DNA from: Gordonia terrae
GTDB taxonomy: Bacteria > Actinomycetota > Actinomycetes > Mycobacteriales > Mycobacteriaceae
DNA length: 64,000 nucleotides
Direction: 5' to 3'
NCBI RefSeq assembly: GCF_001698225.1
Contig: NZ_CP016594.1
Coordinates: 4,030,001-4,094,000 of the forward strand
The stretch's first letter is position 1. Each line of letters opens with the position of its first letter. The position numbers were made by a program, and so were the translations under genes. The notes beneath the pieces were generated by a model that saw only the letters and a list, made by a program, of their open reading frames with translations, was not told the origin of the DNA and made no database searches. Positions 1-10,609 of the stretch are shown here, piece by piece.

Positions 1-586
1 GCATGTTCCAGCGGTACACCGGGATGGGCACCACCTCCGCACCGGCGGCGCGGAGCACCGTGCAGAAGTCCGGCAGCGGCTCCCATTCGCTGGTGGCGCC
101 GTGCAACTGCACGGCGATCCGCACGCCCTCGACGCCCTCCTCCAGCAACCGGTCGAGCACCTCCGAGGAGGACTCGCTCTCCGGCGACCACTCCTCGCGC
201 AGACCCGCCGCCCGGATCGCACCCTTGGCCTTCGGGCCGCGGGCGATCAACCGGCTCGCGGACAGCGCCCGCAACACGGCTTCGGCGTTGCCCCAGCCGT
301 CGGCGGCCTCGACCCATCCGCGGAACCCGATGCCGGTCGTCGCGACCATCACCTCCGGCGGGTTCCCGATCAGTTCCTCGGTCACCCGCTCGAGCTCGGT
401 GTCGTCGACCAGCGGCAGGATGCGGATGGTCGGGGCGTGCATCACCTCGGCACCGCGTCGTTCCAGCAACACCGCGAACTCTTCGGCGCGCCGGGCCGCG
501 GTGATGCCAATGGTGAATCCGGCGAGCGGCAGCGGATCCGCTCCCGGGGGGCCTGAGCCGGCGGGGTCTGCACCGGTGGGGGTCAT
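1..586 (-). CDS. Uroporphyrinogen-III synthase-like (HemD) regulator, NnaR-type; 3' end outside window
   Basis: I translated the minus strand from the ATG at 584-586 and found an open frame running off the left edge, with 195 residues visible. The segment starting at GFTIGITAARRAEEF and the later MVATTGIGFRGW segment are typical of the HemD fold. In actinobacteria, HemD-like proteins next to nirBD often carry a C-terminal winged-helix domain and act as nitrate/nitrite assimilation regulators (NnaR of Streptomyces and Mycobacterium, Rv0260c of M. tuberculosis; recalled from the literature). The gene starts five bases after the nirD stop, so it is almost certainly co-transcribed with narK-nirBD. 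The C-terminal half is outside the window, so the DNA-binding domain is inferred. The alternative is a plain siroheme-pathway uroporphyrinogen-III synthase, which would also fit because NirB needs siroheme. Confidence 0.8.
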   Translation of the reverse strand, partial: MTPTGADPAGSGPPGADPLPLAGFTIGITAARRAEEFAVLLERRGAEVMHAPTIRILPLVDDTELERVTEELIGNPPEVMVATTGIGFRGWVEAADGWGNAEAVLRALSASRLIARGPKAKGAIRAAGLREEWSPESESSSEVLDRLLEEGVEGVRIAVQLHGATSEWEPLPDFCTVLRAAGAEVVPIPVYRWNM

Positions 587-591
587 GGTGT

Positions 592-1032
592 TCACGCCGG
601 GAAGTACACCTCGACGATGCGGTTGCTCACGCGTACTCCGTAGCTCGGGACCGACACCGTCTCGTCGTCAAGGCAGAGTCCGGTCCGGAGCGCGAAGACC
701 TGCTTGCCCAGCGGCGAGGCGACGGTGGGTTCTCCCCCGCGATCGCCGGTGAGGCCCCGCGACAGAACCGCGGCACGGCCGAACGGATCGATGTTGCCGA
801 TGGCGTACAGCCGGGAGCGGCCCGGTGCCGCCTCGCGGTCCGACTCGGCCGCGGGCAGCCGGAACAGGGCGGCCTGGACGCCGTCGGGACCGAGCACGGC
901 GACCCCGCGTCCGACGATCAGATCGTCGATGGAACAGGCGCGCACCCAACTCCCCTCGCGCACCCCGACGGCGGTACCGGTGGGTGTGGTCTCTGCGGAC
1001 ATGGTGTCGGCCTCCCCTGGCGCGATGGTCAT
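592..1032 (-). CDS. nirD: Assimilatory nitrite reductase [NAD(P)H] small subunit NirD
   Basis: This 146-residue protein is the Rieske-like small subunit that partners NirB in the cytoplasmic reduction of nitrite to ammonium. From about residue 28 it shows the NirD core (WVRACSIDDL, GVAVLGPDGVQAALFRL, YAIGNIDPF, FALRTGLCLDD). It lacks the Cys-His pairs of true Rieske centres, as is usual for NirD. The ATG at 1030-1032 overlaps the nirB stop in an ATGA arrangement and has AAGGAG seven bases upstream. An in-frame ATG ending at 1002 has an equally good AGGGGAGG eight bases upstream, so a product ten residues shorter is possible. It is the third gene of the narK-nirB-nirD-hemD-like operon. Confidence 0.93.
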   Translation of the reverse strand: MTIAPGEADTMSAETTPTGTAVGVREGSWVRACSIDDLIVGRGVAVLGPDGVQAALFRLPAAESDREAAPGRSRLYAIGNIDPFGRAAVLSRGLTGDRGGEPTVASPLGKQVFALRTGLCLDDETVSVPSYGVRVSNRIVEVYFPA

Positions 1033-3614
1033 GTGGGCACTCCTTCTCTCACCGGTGCGGTGCTCGACGCTCCCGGGCTCGACACGTCCGCTCCCGGGCG
1101 GACCGACGGCATGTCGAGCAACACCGGCGCCTTCCGTTCGTAGTCGGCGAACCGGATGGTCGGGTCGACGACATCCGGCGCGTTCACGAACGAGACGAAC
1201 CGCTTGAGCTTGTCCTCGTCGGCGAGTACCGCCGCCCACTCGTCCTGATAGCCGCCGACGTGGCGGGCCATCGCGTCCTCGAGTTCGGCGGCGAGGCCGA
1301 GGCTGTCCTCGCAGACGACGTCCTTCAGATGGTCGAGGCCACCTTCGAGCGACTCCAGCCACGGCGCTGTGCGCTGCAGTCGATCGGCGGTTCGGATGTA
1401 GAACATGAGGTACCGATCAATGTAGGCGACGAGGGTCTCGTCATCCACTCCGCTGGCGAGCAGGACCGCGTGCTTCGGGCTCTGGCCGCCGTTGCCGCCC
1501 ACGTACAGGTTCCAGCCGTGCTCGGTGGCGATCACGCCGACGTCCTTGCCCCGGGCCTCGGCGCATTCACGGGCACACCCCGACACCCCGAACTTGATCT
1601 TGTGAGGCGAGCGCAGACCCCGATATCGCTTCTCCAGCAGCACTGCCATGCCGACCGAGTCCTGCACGCCGTACCGGCACCACGTCGAACCGACGCAGCT
1701 CTTCACCGTCCGCAGACTCTTGCCGTACGCCTGGCCCGATTCCATCCCGGCGTCGACGAGGCGCCGCCAGATCTCGGGCAGCTGGTCGACGCGCGCCCCG
1801 AACAGGTCGATGCGCTGGCCACCGGTGACCTTGGTGTACAGCCCGAAGTCGCGGGCGATCTCGCCGATGACGATCAGCTGTTCGGGGGTGACCTCGCCGC
1901 CGGGCATCCGCGGCACCACCGAGTACGACCCGTTCTTCTGCATGTTCGCCAAGAAGTGGTCGTTGGTGTCCTGCAGCGCGGCCTGCTCGCCGTCGAGGAT
2001 GTGCTCGCTGGAGGTCGACGCCAGGATCGACGCGACCGTCGGCTTGCAGATCTCGCATCCCTGGCCGGTGCCGTATCGCTCGATCAGTTCGGAGAACGTC
2101 CGGATGCCCGTGACCGCGACGATCTCGAACAGTTCGGCGCGCGACTGGGCGAAGTGATCGCACAGCGACTTGCTCAGTTCGACCCCCGACGCGGCGAGCA
2201 GCTGCTTGATGCTGGGCAGGCAGCCGCCGCACGTGGTGCCGGCCGAGGTGCAGCCCTTGACCGCGGCGATGTCGCACGCCCCGTCGGCGATCGCCGAGCA
2301 GATCGAACCCTTGGAAACCCCGTTGCACGAGCAGATCTCCGCGTCGTCGGGCAGTGCGTCCATACCGACCGCCGCACCGCCGTCGGGTGCGATGAGCGCC
2401 GCCGGGTCGCCCGGGATCTCCCGGCCGACCATCGGCTTGAGCATGGCGTAGGCCGATGCGTCGCCGACGAGGATGCCGCCGAGAAGCGTCTTCGCGTCGT
2501 CGCTCACGACGATCTTGGCGTACCTGCCGGCGACGGCGTCGTGATAGGTGATCTCGAGCGCGTTCGCGGTGGCGCCGAATGCATCCCCGAAGCTGGCGAC
2601 ATCGACGCCGAGGAGCTTGAGCTTGGTGGACAGGTCGGCACCGGGGAACTCCGACGTGCCGCCGAGCAGACGGTCGGCGACCACCTCGGCGGTCGAGTAC
2701 CCGGGGGCGACGAGGCCGTAGCAGCGGCCCTCCACGGCCGCGACCTCGCCGATGGCATAGATGTTCTCGTCATCGGTGACACAACCGGTGTCGACGAGCA
2801 CGCCGCCCCGCTCACCCACCGCCAGTCCCGATTCCCGCGCCAGCTGATCGCGCGGCCGGACACCCGCCGAGAAGACGACCAGCGAGGCGTCGATCGTGGA
2901 TTCGTCGGACAGCGTCACCCGCAGGCCACCGCCTTCGGCGTCGGCGATCTCCGATGTCCCGACCCCGGTGTGGACCTCGAGTCCGAGATCGGTCACCAGG
3001 TTCTTCAGGATCGCGCCACCGCCCTCGTCGACCTGCATCGGCATCAGGCGCGGGGCGAACTCCACCACGTGCGGGGTCATCCCCATGAGCTTGAGGGCGT
3101 TGGCCGCCTCGAGCCCGAGCAGTCCACCGCCGACGACGACGCCGGTCGCCCCGGGACCGGCCGCCTCGGCCGCGGCCCGGATGTCGTCGAGGTCGTCGAG
3201 GGTGCGGTAGACGAAGCACCGGTCGTTGTCGTGCCCGGGAACCGGCGGGACGAAGGCGTAGGAACCGGTCGCGAGAACCACGGCGTCGTAGTCGATCTCC
3301 CGGCCGCCCGAGGTGACGACCCGCCGCGCCTCGCGGTCGATGCCGGTGACGGTCTCCCCGAGATGCGTCACCACGTGGTCGTCGCCGGCGTACGTGTTGC
3401 CCTCGAGTGCGAGTGAATCCCTCAGCCAGGCACCGACATACGAGGACAACCCCACCCGGTCGTACGCCGGGTCGATCTCCTCGCTGACGATCTCGATCCG
3501 CCACCGGTCGGTCGCGTCACGCGCGCGGAGCGCCTGCACGAAGCGGTGACCGACCATGCCGTGGCCCACCACCACCACTGTCTTGGTTGTGCGCGTTGCG
3601 GTTTCGCTGTTCAC
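1029..3614 (-). CDS. nirB: Assimilatory nitrite reductase [NAD(P)H] large subunit NirB
   Basis: This protein of about 861 residues catalyses the six-electron reduction of nitrite to ammonium using NAD(P)H, FAD, Fe-S clusters and siroheme. The N-terminus has a Rossmann FAD motif (VVVVGHGMVGHRF). The second nucleotide site is GVVVGGGLLGLEAA. A BFD-type [2Fe-2S] module follows with CSCNGVSKG and CTSAGTTCGGC. The C-terminal siroheme/[4Fe-4S] ligands are CVGSTWC and GCAREC. The reading frame extends upstream of 3614, but the GTG at 3612-3614 has a GGGAG ribosome site and fits the family N-terminus. The gene lies 37 bases downstream of narK and overlaps nirD by four bases, so transport and reduction are coupled in one operon. 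Confidence 0.95.
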   Translation of the reverse strand: MNSETATRTTKTVVVVGHGMVGHRFVQALRARDATDRWRIEIVSEEIDPAYDRVGLSSYVGAWLRDSLALEGNTYAGDDHVVTHLGETVTGIDREARRVVTSGGREIDYDAVVLATGSYAFVPPVPGHDNDRCFVYRTLDDLDDIRAAAEAAGPGATGVVVGGGLLGLEAANALKLMGMTPHVVEFAPRLMPMQVDEGGGAILKNLVTDLGLEVHTGVGTSEIADAEGGGLRVTLSDESTIDASLVVFSAGVRPRDQLARESGLAVGERGGVLVDTGCVTDDENIYAIGEVAAVEGRCYGLVAPGYSTAEVVADRLLGGTSEFPGADLSTKLKLLGVDVASFGDAFGATANALEITYHDAVAGRYAKIVVSDDAKTLLGGILVGDASAYAMLKPMVGREIPGDPAALIAPDGGAAVGMDALPDDAEICSCNGVSKGSICSAIADGACDIAAVKGCTSAGTTCGGCLPSIKQLLAASGVELSKSLCDHFAQSRAELFEIVAVTGIRTFSELIERYGTGQGCEICKPTVASILASTSSEHILDGEQAALQDTNDHFLANMQKNGSYSVVPRMPGGEVTPEQLIVIGEIARDFGLYTKVTGGQRIDLFGARVDQLPEIWRRLVDAGMESGQAYGKSLRTVKSCVGSTWCRYGVQDSVGMAVLLEKRYRGLRSPHKIKFGVSGCARECAEARGKDVGVIATEHGWNLYVGGNGGQSPKHAVLLASGVDDETLVAYIDRYLMFYIRTADRLQRTAPWLESLEGGLDHLKDVVCEDSLGLAAELEDAMARHVGGYQDEWAAVLADEDKLKRFVSFVNAPDVVDPTIRFADYERKAPVLLDMPSVRPGADVSSPGASSTAPVREGVPT

Positions 3615-3651
3615 TGCTCTTGACTCCCTTGCCTCGCCGGACCCGTGCGGA

Positions 3652-5157
3652 TCAGGCCAGCGCTTCGTTGGTTGCCTGCTTGTCGGTGCCCTCGGACGCG
3701 ACACCGGTCGGTGCGCCCTCGTCGCCGGTGGAAGCCCCACCCTCCGGGGTGCCGGCCACCGACAGATCGGTGGTCTCCGCGAGGACGATCGGGCGTCGGG
3801 CGTAGAACCACCAGGTCACGACCGCCGCCAGGACGTAGAAGAGCATGAACACCCAGAAGGCCATCGTCGCCGACTTGTTGGTCTGATAGCTGGCCCGCAG
3901 CACCAGGTTGATACCCACGCCGCCGAGACCTCCTGCTGCCCCGGCGATCCCGATGAGAGCGCCGGACATGCTCCGCGACCACTTCGTCTTGCCGAGTGAG
4001 TTCAGTCCACTCTGCGTCCGCGCCTTGTGCTCCCAGATGGTCGGGATGATCTTGTACACCGACCCGTTGGCCAGGCCCGACAGCAGGAACAGCAGGATGA
4101 AGCCGATGATGAAGGCCGTCAACGTGGCGCCGGTGATCGTCTTGCCGTTGTTGTCGGCGATCGTGCCGGCGACGACGAGGATCGCCGCGGAGAAGACCAT
4201 CGCGATGAAGGTGTACAGCGTCACCTTGCCACCACCCACGCGATCGGCCAGCTTCCCGCCGTAGGGGCGGATGACCGACCCCAGCAGCGGGCCGATCCAC
4301 ACGATCTGCGCTGCCGCCAGCGCCGGCTTCGCCACTCCGGCCTCGGTGAAACTGATGTTGAGGACCTGGCCGAAGGCGAACCCGAAGCCGATGAAGGAAC
4401 CGAACGTGCCGATGTAGAGCAGGCAGATGAGCCACGTGTCGCGGTACTTGAGGCAGTCGATCATCGCCCGACCGCTGGCCGTCTGGTGGTCCAGGTTGTC
4501 CATGTAGATGGCGGCACCGATGCCGGCGACAGCCAGGGCGACGAGGTAGATGGCGCACACGATCTCCGGCTGGTCGGCGAAGAGCCAGATGACCAGCAGA
4601 CCGATGACCTGGACGACCGGCACGCCGATGTTGCCGCCGCCCGCATTGAGGCCCAGGGCCCAACCCTTGAGCCGCTGCGGGTAGAAGGCGTTGATGTTGG
4701 TCATCGACGACGCGAAGTTGCCGCCACCGAAACCGGTGATGGCCGCGACGGCGAGAAACCAGCCGAACCCGAACTCGCCCGGGTTCATCATCAGCATCAT
4801 CGTCAGCCCGGTGGGGATGAGCAGCACGACGGCGGAGAAGATCGCCCAGTTGCGCCCGCCGAACCGGGCGGTGGCCTGGGTGTAGGGGATCCGCAGGCAG
4901 GAACCGACCAGGGTCGCGGTGGCGGCGATGACGAACTTCTGGTCCATGCTGATGCCGTACTCGGGGCCCATGAACAGGGCCATCACCGAGAAGAGCGACC
5001 AGATCGAGAAGCCGACGTGCTCGCAGATCACCGACCAGATCAGATTGCGTTTGGCGATCGCGGCGTTGCCGTTGTCCCAGGCGACCCGATCCTCGGGATC
5101 CCAGTCGGTGATGGTGTGGTCGCGTTTCAGGTTGGCTGTGAGGTCTGCGAATGCCAA
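3652..5157 (-). CDS. narK: Nitrate/nitrite transporter, MFS NNP family (NarK-like)
   Basis: A 501-residue membrane protein with about twelve hydrophobic segments. It carries both nitrate-signature glycine motifs of the nitrate-nitrite porter family: GFGGGNFASSMTN in the first half and LNAGGGNIGVPV soon after. It should import nitrate or exchange it for nitrite across the cytoplasmic membrane. The start is taken as the TTG at 5155-5157 (reading AFADLTANL), because GGAGGCGGA lies just upstream. An open frame continues a further 39 codons upstream but is Ser/Thr/Pro-rich with no transporter character. It is the first gene of the minus-strand operon leading into nirB. The C-terminal tail after the last membrane segment (about 40 residues) is Gly/Thr-rich and probably cytoplasmic. 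Confidence 0.92.
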   Translation of the reverse strand: MAFADLTANLKRDHTITDWDPEDRVAWDNGNAAIAKRNLIWSVICEHVGFSIWSLFSVMALFMGPEYGISMDQKFVIAATATLVGSCLRIPYTQATARFGGRNWAIFSAVVLLIPTGLTMMLMMNPGEFGFGWFLAVAAITGFGGGNFASSMTNINAFYPQRLKGWALGLNAGGGNIGVPVVQVIGLLVIWLFADQPEIVCAIYLVALAVAGIGAAIYMDNLDHQTASGRAMIDCLKYRDTWLICLLYIGTFGSFIGFGFAFGQVLNISFTEAGVAKPALAAAQIVWIGPLLGSVIRPYGGKLADRVGGGKVTLYTFIAMVFSAAILVVAGTIADNNGKTITGATLTAFIIGFILLFLLSGLANGSVYKIIPTIWEHKARTQSGLNSLGKTKWSRSMSGALIGIAGAAGGLGGVGINLVLRASYQTNKSATMAFWVFMLFYVLAAVVTWWFYARRPIVLAETTDLSVAGTPEGGASTGDEGAPTGVASEGTDKQATNEALA

Positions 5158-5293
5158 GGCTCCGCCTCCGATGGTTGCTGGTCTACGTGGTGTCACTGCC
5201 GTGCACGGGGCCGGACGTGCAGTGGTGGCTGTCGTGGAAGACGCCGACACCGATGTCGTGCGACTCGAGACCAAGTGTGGAGGGGGTGTGTTG

Positions 5294-5326
5294 CGCGGAT
5301 TTTCCGCGAGGTGACCGCATGGTCAC
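5294..5326. promoter_or_regulatory. Two adjacent palindromes upstream of narK
   Basis: Two perfect inverted repeats sit in the 239-base gap before narK: CGCGGA-TTT-TCCGCG at 5294-5308 and GTGACC-GCAT-GGTCAC at 5311-5326. They lie about 140-170 bases upstream of the narK start. This is where activator sites of a nitrate operon (GlnR, NnaR) would be expected, but I did not find a clean GlnR consensus, so the binding protein is unknown. Confidence 0.5.
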
Positions 5327-5396
5327 GTTGTCCTCACTCCGTCAAAACGACGGTGTGAGAACCCTGTCAGCTCTGAATCAGGGCTGTGAACTGCGG

Positions 5397-6251
5397 TTAT
5401 ACGAGCAAACGTACATGTTCGACGACTCGCTGCAACCCGGGCAGTGCGCCCGAGGTCGACCGCGGGTGCAGGGCGTGGACGGCCAGCCGGAACATCGTCG
5501 CCCGCAGCATCATCTGCGGCCACTCGGGCTGATCGGACCAGCGCTGGATGAGCTCGGTGTCGGCACCGCCCCAGGCGAGGGCGTCGACCACCGCGACCGC
5601 CGCAGCCCACGGCGCGGGCCGCCAATACGGGACGATGTCGGTGATGCCGGGGGCCGCGGCCCCCGCGAACAGAACCGTGCCGAAGAGGTCACCGTGCACG
5701 ACCTGAGATGGCAGATCCACCGGTTTGCGAAGCTTCGCAAGGGTTTTCAGCATGTCGACGCTCTGCACGCCGTCCGGCGCGGTCGGTTCGGCCATCCCCG
5801 CGGCACGGGCCGATCGCAACGGCACCTCTTCCCACGCGGCGCGGTCGGCGGCGGTGAAGACATCGACATCGGTGTGCGGCGGGGCCGGCGGCTGGAGCAG
5901 GAACCGGGGCCGTTCGAGCGAGGCGGTCGCCTCGTGCAGGCGGTCGGCGACCAGCACGACCTCGTCGTGCCTGGGTTCGGGGGTTCCTGCGATGTAGGTG
6001 TCCGCCCGCCACCCGGACACCACGTACCGCCCGTCGGTGGCGCGGAAGGGACGCGCGATGCGCATGCCCTCGACGAACAGGGACTCCCGCACCGACGCCG
6101 ACCACGCCGCACGCGCGTGGTCGGGAACCAGGGACAGCACGACTTCGCCGACACGCCACCCGCCGACCCACGATTCCCCCATCGCGATGGGCGGGTGGGC
6201 GGTGAGCCCGAACGTGTTCAACACATGTTCGGGCGGCTCGACGGTGTTCAC
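5397..6251 (-). CDS. TIGR02569-type conserved actinobacterial protein, phosphotransferase-like fold
   Basis: A 284-residue protein starting at a GTG (MNTVEPPEHVLNTFGL). It resembles the actinobacteria-restricted TIGR02569 family, which has a weak relation to aminoglycoside phosphotransferases. The segment VVHGDLFGTVLF aligns with their HGDLxxxN catalytic loop, but the usual metal-binding Asn is not evident, and ITDIVPYWRPAPW resembles the DFG-like region. No substrate is known. It precedes moeZ in the same orientation, with 74 bases between them, matching the Rv3205c-Rv3206c order recalled for M. tuberculosis. I infer an old core gene rather than a resistance determinant. Confidence 0.75.
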   Translation of the reverse strand: MNTVEPPEHVLNTFGLTAHPPIAMGESWVGGWRVGEVVLSLVPDHARAAWSASVRESLFVEGMRIARPFRATDGRYVVSGWRADTYIAGTPEPRHDEVVLVADRLHEATASLERPRFLLQPPAPPHTDVDVFTAADRAAWEEVPLRSARAAGMAEPTAPDGVQSVDMLKTLAKLRKPVDLPSQVVHGDLFGTVLFAGAAAPGITDIVPYWRPAPWAAAVAVVDALAWGGADTELIQRWSDQPEWPQMMLRATMFRLAVHALHPRSTSGALPGLQRVVEHVRLLV

Positions 6252-6325
6252 GTTGGCCAGATTACCGAGCGCGGTTGCCCGGTCACGGAAGGCACGCGGC
6301 AGCCATCACGCGCAGACGGCCGGGA

Positions 6326-7534
6326 TCAGTAGACCGGAAGCGTCTTGTCGACCTGGTTGGCCCACGCGGTCACGCCGCCCTGCAGGTGGGTCGCGTCGGC
6401 GAACCCGGCTCGCTTGAGCGCGGCCAGTGCCTCCGCGGAACGGATACCGGTCTTGCAGTACAGGACCGTGGGGCGGTCGTGGGGTACCTGCGCGAGCCCC
6501 TCACCGGAGAGGATGTCGCCCTTGGGCACGAGTGTGGCGCCGTCGATGCGGACGATGTCCCATTCGACGGGCTCCCGGACGTCGATGATCGCCAGCTTCT
6601 CCCCGGCGTCGATCTTCGACTTGAGTTCGACGGCGGTCAGCGTCGACCCCGCCGCAGCATCGGACGCCTCGGAGGAGACGACGCCGCAGAAGTCGTCGTA
6701 GTCGATGAGGCCGGCGATGCGTTCGCCTTCCGGGTCCTTGCGGATCTTGATGGTCCGGTAGGTCATGTCCAGCGCGTCGTACACCATGAGACGGCCGAGG
6801 AGGGGTTCGCCGATCCCGCAGATCAGCTTGATCGCCTCGGTGCCCATGATCGAGCCGATCGAGGCGCACAGGATGCCGAGGACGCCGCCCTCGGCGCACG
6901 ACGGCACCATCCCGGGCGGCGGCGCCTGCGGGTAGAGATCGCGGTAGTTGAGCCCGCGACCGTCGGGGGCGTCCTCCCAGAAGACCGACGCCTGACCCTC
7001 GAATCGGTAGATCGACCCCCACACGTAGGGCTTGTGCGCGAGGACCGCGGCGTCGTTCACCAGGTACCGGGTCGCGAAGTTGTCGGTGCCGTCGAGGATG
7101 AGGTCGTACTGCGAGAACAGTTCGATCGCACCCTCGGGCTCGAGCCGCTGGTCATGCAGGTTGACGGTGACGAACGGATTGATCTCCAGGATGGAGTCCC
7201 GCGCGCTCTCGGCCTTGGGCCGCCCGATGTCGGACTGGCCGTGGATGACCTGGCGCTGCAGGTTCGATTCGTCGACGATGTCGAACTCGACGATGCCGAT
7301 CGTGCCGACCCCGGCCGCGGCGAGATACAGCAGTGTCGGCGAGCCCAGTCCGCCGGCGCCGATCACCAACACCTTGGCGTTCTTCAGACGCTTCTGACCG
7401 TCCATGCCCACGTCGGGGATGATCAGGTGACGGCTGTAGCGGGCCACCTCTTCGTTGCTCAGTTCCGCGGCCGGTTCCACCAGCGGCGGCAGCGACCCAG
7501 TGGGCGACCCTTGCGACGACACGAACGCCTCCAT
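6326..7534 (-). CDS. moeZ: Adenylyltransferase/sulfurtransferase MoeZ (MoeB-rhodanese fusion)
   Basis: A 402-residue two-domain protein. The N-terminal ThiF/E1-like domain (residues ~25-270) has the ATP-binding GAGGLGSP motif and adenylates the C-terminal Gly-Gly of ubiquitin-like sulfur carriers (MoaD, ThiS, CysO types). The C-terminal rhodanese domain (~295-400) has the active-site loop CKTGIRS, whose Cys carries the persulfide. Together they thiocarboxylate sulfur carriers for molybdopterin and other thio-cofactors. The ATG at 7532-7534 gives the normal family N-terminus (LSNEEVARYSRHLIIPDVG). It is flanked by the TIGR02569 gene and the DUF3152 gene as in mycobacteria. Confidence 0.95.
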   Translation of the reverse strand: MEAFVSSQGSPTGSLPPLVEPAAELSNEEVARYSRHLIIPDVGMDGQKRLKNAKVLVIGAGGLGSPTLLYLAAAGVGTIGIVEFDIVDESNLQRQVIHGQSDIGRPKAESARDSILEINPFVTVNLHDQRLEPEGAIELFSQYDLILDGTDNFATRYLVNDAAVLAHKPYVWGSIYRFEGQASVFWEDAPDGRGLNYRDLYPQAPPPGMVPSCAEGGVLGILCASIGSIMGTEAIKLICGIGEPLLGRLMVYDALDMTYRTIKIRKDPEGERIAGLIDYDDFCGVVSSEASDAAAGSTLTAVELKSKIDAGEKLAIIDVREPVEWDIVRIDGATLVPKGDILSGEGLAQVPHDRPTVLYCKTGIRSAEALAALKRAGFADATHLQGGVTAWANQVDKTLPVY

Positions 7535-7560
7535 TGTTCAGGCTGACTACGGACTCCTGA

Positions 7561-9456
<1,896 letters not shown>

Positions 9457-9476
9457 ATCCACTCGTACACATGAGA

Positions 9477-9514
9477 AGAGGCCTGTACGCCATCGGCGTA
9501 CAGGCCTCTTTCTC
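9477..9514 (+). terminator. Strong bidirectional intrinsic terminator between tetR and the DUF3107 gene
   Basis: A perfect 15-bp stem (AGAGGCCTGTACGCC with GGCGTACAGGCCTCT), a three-base loop, then TTCTC. It lies between two convergent genes. The opposite strand reads a weaker T-rich stretch (CTTCTC), so it probably stops both transcripts. Confidence 0.9.
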
Positions 9515-9540
9515 GTCGATCTACGCGCTCGGGTGTCTCG

Positions 9541-9771
9541 TCAGGAACCGAACCCCACGCGCCGGTTCTCCGATGCCCCCACCTCGACATAGGCGATCTT
9601 GGTGACGGGGATGAGGTAGCGCGCGCCCTTGTCGTCCACGAGGGACAGCAGTTGCTGCTTTCCACCCAATGCCGCCTCGACCTCGGCGAAGGCCTTGTCG
9701 CTGGTCAGGGTCGACGCGATGGTCAGCTCCCGCGGGCTGTCGGTGATGCCGATCTTCACTTCCACGGCCAT
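9541..9771 (-). CDS. DUF3107 small conserved actinobacterial protein
   Basis: A 76-residue soluble protein (MAVEVKIGITDSPREL...). It matches the DUF3107 family of short proteins found across actinobacteria; the M. tuberculosis member is Rv3208A/TB9.4, recalled from memory. It is predicted to form a compact beta-alpha fold and has no catalytic motif. The function is unknown. It ends just past the 9477-9514 terminator, and the next gene upstream on the same strand starts at 10609 after a 124-base gap. Confidence 0.85.
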   Translation of the reverse strand: MAVEVKIGITDSPRELTIASTLTSDKAFAEVEAALGGKQQLLSLVDDKGARYLIPVTKIAYVEVGASENRRVGFGS

Positions 9772-9895
9772 GTGCCGCCCTCCTCGGTGTCTAACAACGC
9801 TTGCCGCACAAGGCTAGTGCAGCAGCTGCACGGCGGGACAGGCACTCCGCTGAGAGCGAAACGCGCCGGCGGCAATCGCGGAGGTCAGGTGCGAC

Positions 9896-10609
9896 TCAAG
9901 CGAGTCCGAGGTCGGCCATCCGATCGGCGTGTTTGCCGGCGACGACGTCGAAGAATCCCGCGACACCGGTGAGCGAACTCGCGCCGGCGAAGAGCAGATC
10001 GGTGACCTCTTCCTCGGCGGCGAGGACCCACTGTGCATGTGTGATGGCCTCGCCGAGCAGCCGGCGGCCCCACAGCACGAGTGCCGACTTGATGGACGGA
10101 TCGGCCTCGACCGCAGCCCGTACCTGGTCCCGGGCGAACTCCGAGTTGGCGGTTTCCGACATCACCTCGGCCATCACCGCTTGCGAGTCCGGGGGCAGCA
10201 TGTCGGAGAGTTCCGCGTAGAAGTCGGCCGCCAGACCGTCGCCGACGTACGCCTTGACGAGCGCTTCGTACCAGGTCTTCGGCGTGGTCGCGCGGTGGTA
10301 CTGGTCGAACACCGAACGGTAGCGCTCGACGGCCTCTGCCGCCCCGAGGCCGGTCATCGCCTCCACGCGCTCGGCGAGGCGGTCGAAGTGGCCGACCTCC
10401 GAGGCGGCCATGCGGGCGATCGCGATCCGACTGGGCACGTCCGGCGCCATGGCCGACTCCTCGATGAGCCGGTGGAAGGCGGCGAACTCGCCGGCAAGCA
10501 GCACGGCGAACAGCTTCCCGATGGCCGAATCCTGCATCACGGCCGACACCACCGTGGTGGACGTCGCAGCTGACGGGATCGACTCGGACGGGTCGGGTGC
10601 AGGCGCCAT
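9896..10609 (-). CDS. Ferritin-like fold protein (MiaE-like family)
   Basis: A 237-residue, mostly helical protein. Two candidate metal-binding regions are visible: GEFAAFHRLIEES plus ASEVGHFDRLAERVE in the first half, and later NSEFARDQ and HAQWVLAAEEEVTDLL. The spacing of acidic and His residues suits a four-helix ferritin-like diiron or degenerate bundle related to tRNA-hydroxylase MiaE. NCBI-type annotation is usually 'ferritin-like fold-containing protein'. The substrate is unknown. It is divergent from the rhlE helicase gene, the same arrangement as Rv3210c/Rv3211 as I recall it. Confidence 0.75.
   Translation of the reverse strand: MAPAPDPSESIPSAATSTTVVSAVMQDSAIGKLFAVLLAGEFAAFHRLIEESAMAPDVPSRIAIARMAASEVGHFDRLAERVEAMTGLGAAEAVERYRSVFDQYHRATTPKTWYEALVKAYVGDGLAADFYAELSDMLPPDSQAVMAEVMSETANSEFARDQVRAAVEADPSIKSALVLWGRRLLGEAITHAQWVLAAEEEVTDLLFAGASSLTGVAGFFDVVAGKHADRMADLGLA

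Noticed and set aside
3..752. Long open frame on the plus strand across the left edge
   Set aside because: It is Ser/Arg/Pro-rich with no family similarity and is antisense to the HemD-like gene and nirD, which have clear motifs.
825..3416. 863-codon open frame antisense to nirB
   Set aside because: High GC content keeps the antisense frame open; the product is His/Val/Asp-rich without domains, while nirB motifs are complete.
4027..5358. 443-codon plus-strand frame antisense to narK
   Set aside because: Composition is typical of a shadow frame, and narK has both nitrate signatures and a ribosome site.
5157..6332. Sigma-54-type promoter or alternative plus-strand gene in the narK/TIGR02569 interval
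   Set aside because: No -24/-12 GG-N10-GC element was found, and the plus-strand frame is antisense to the conserved TIGR02569 protein.
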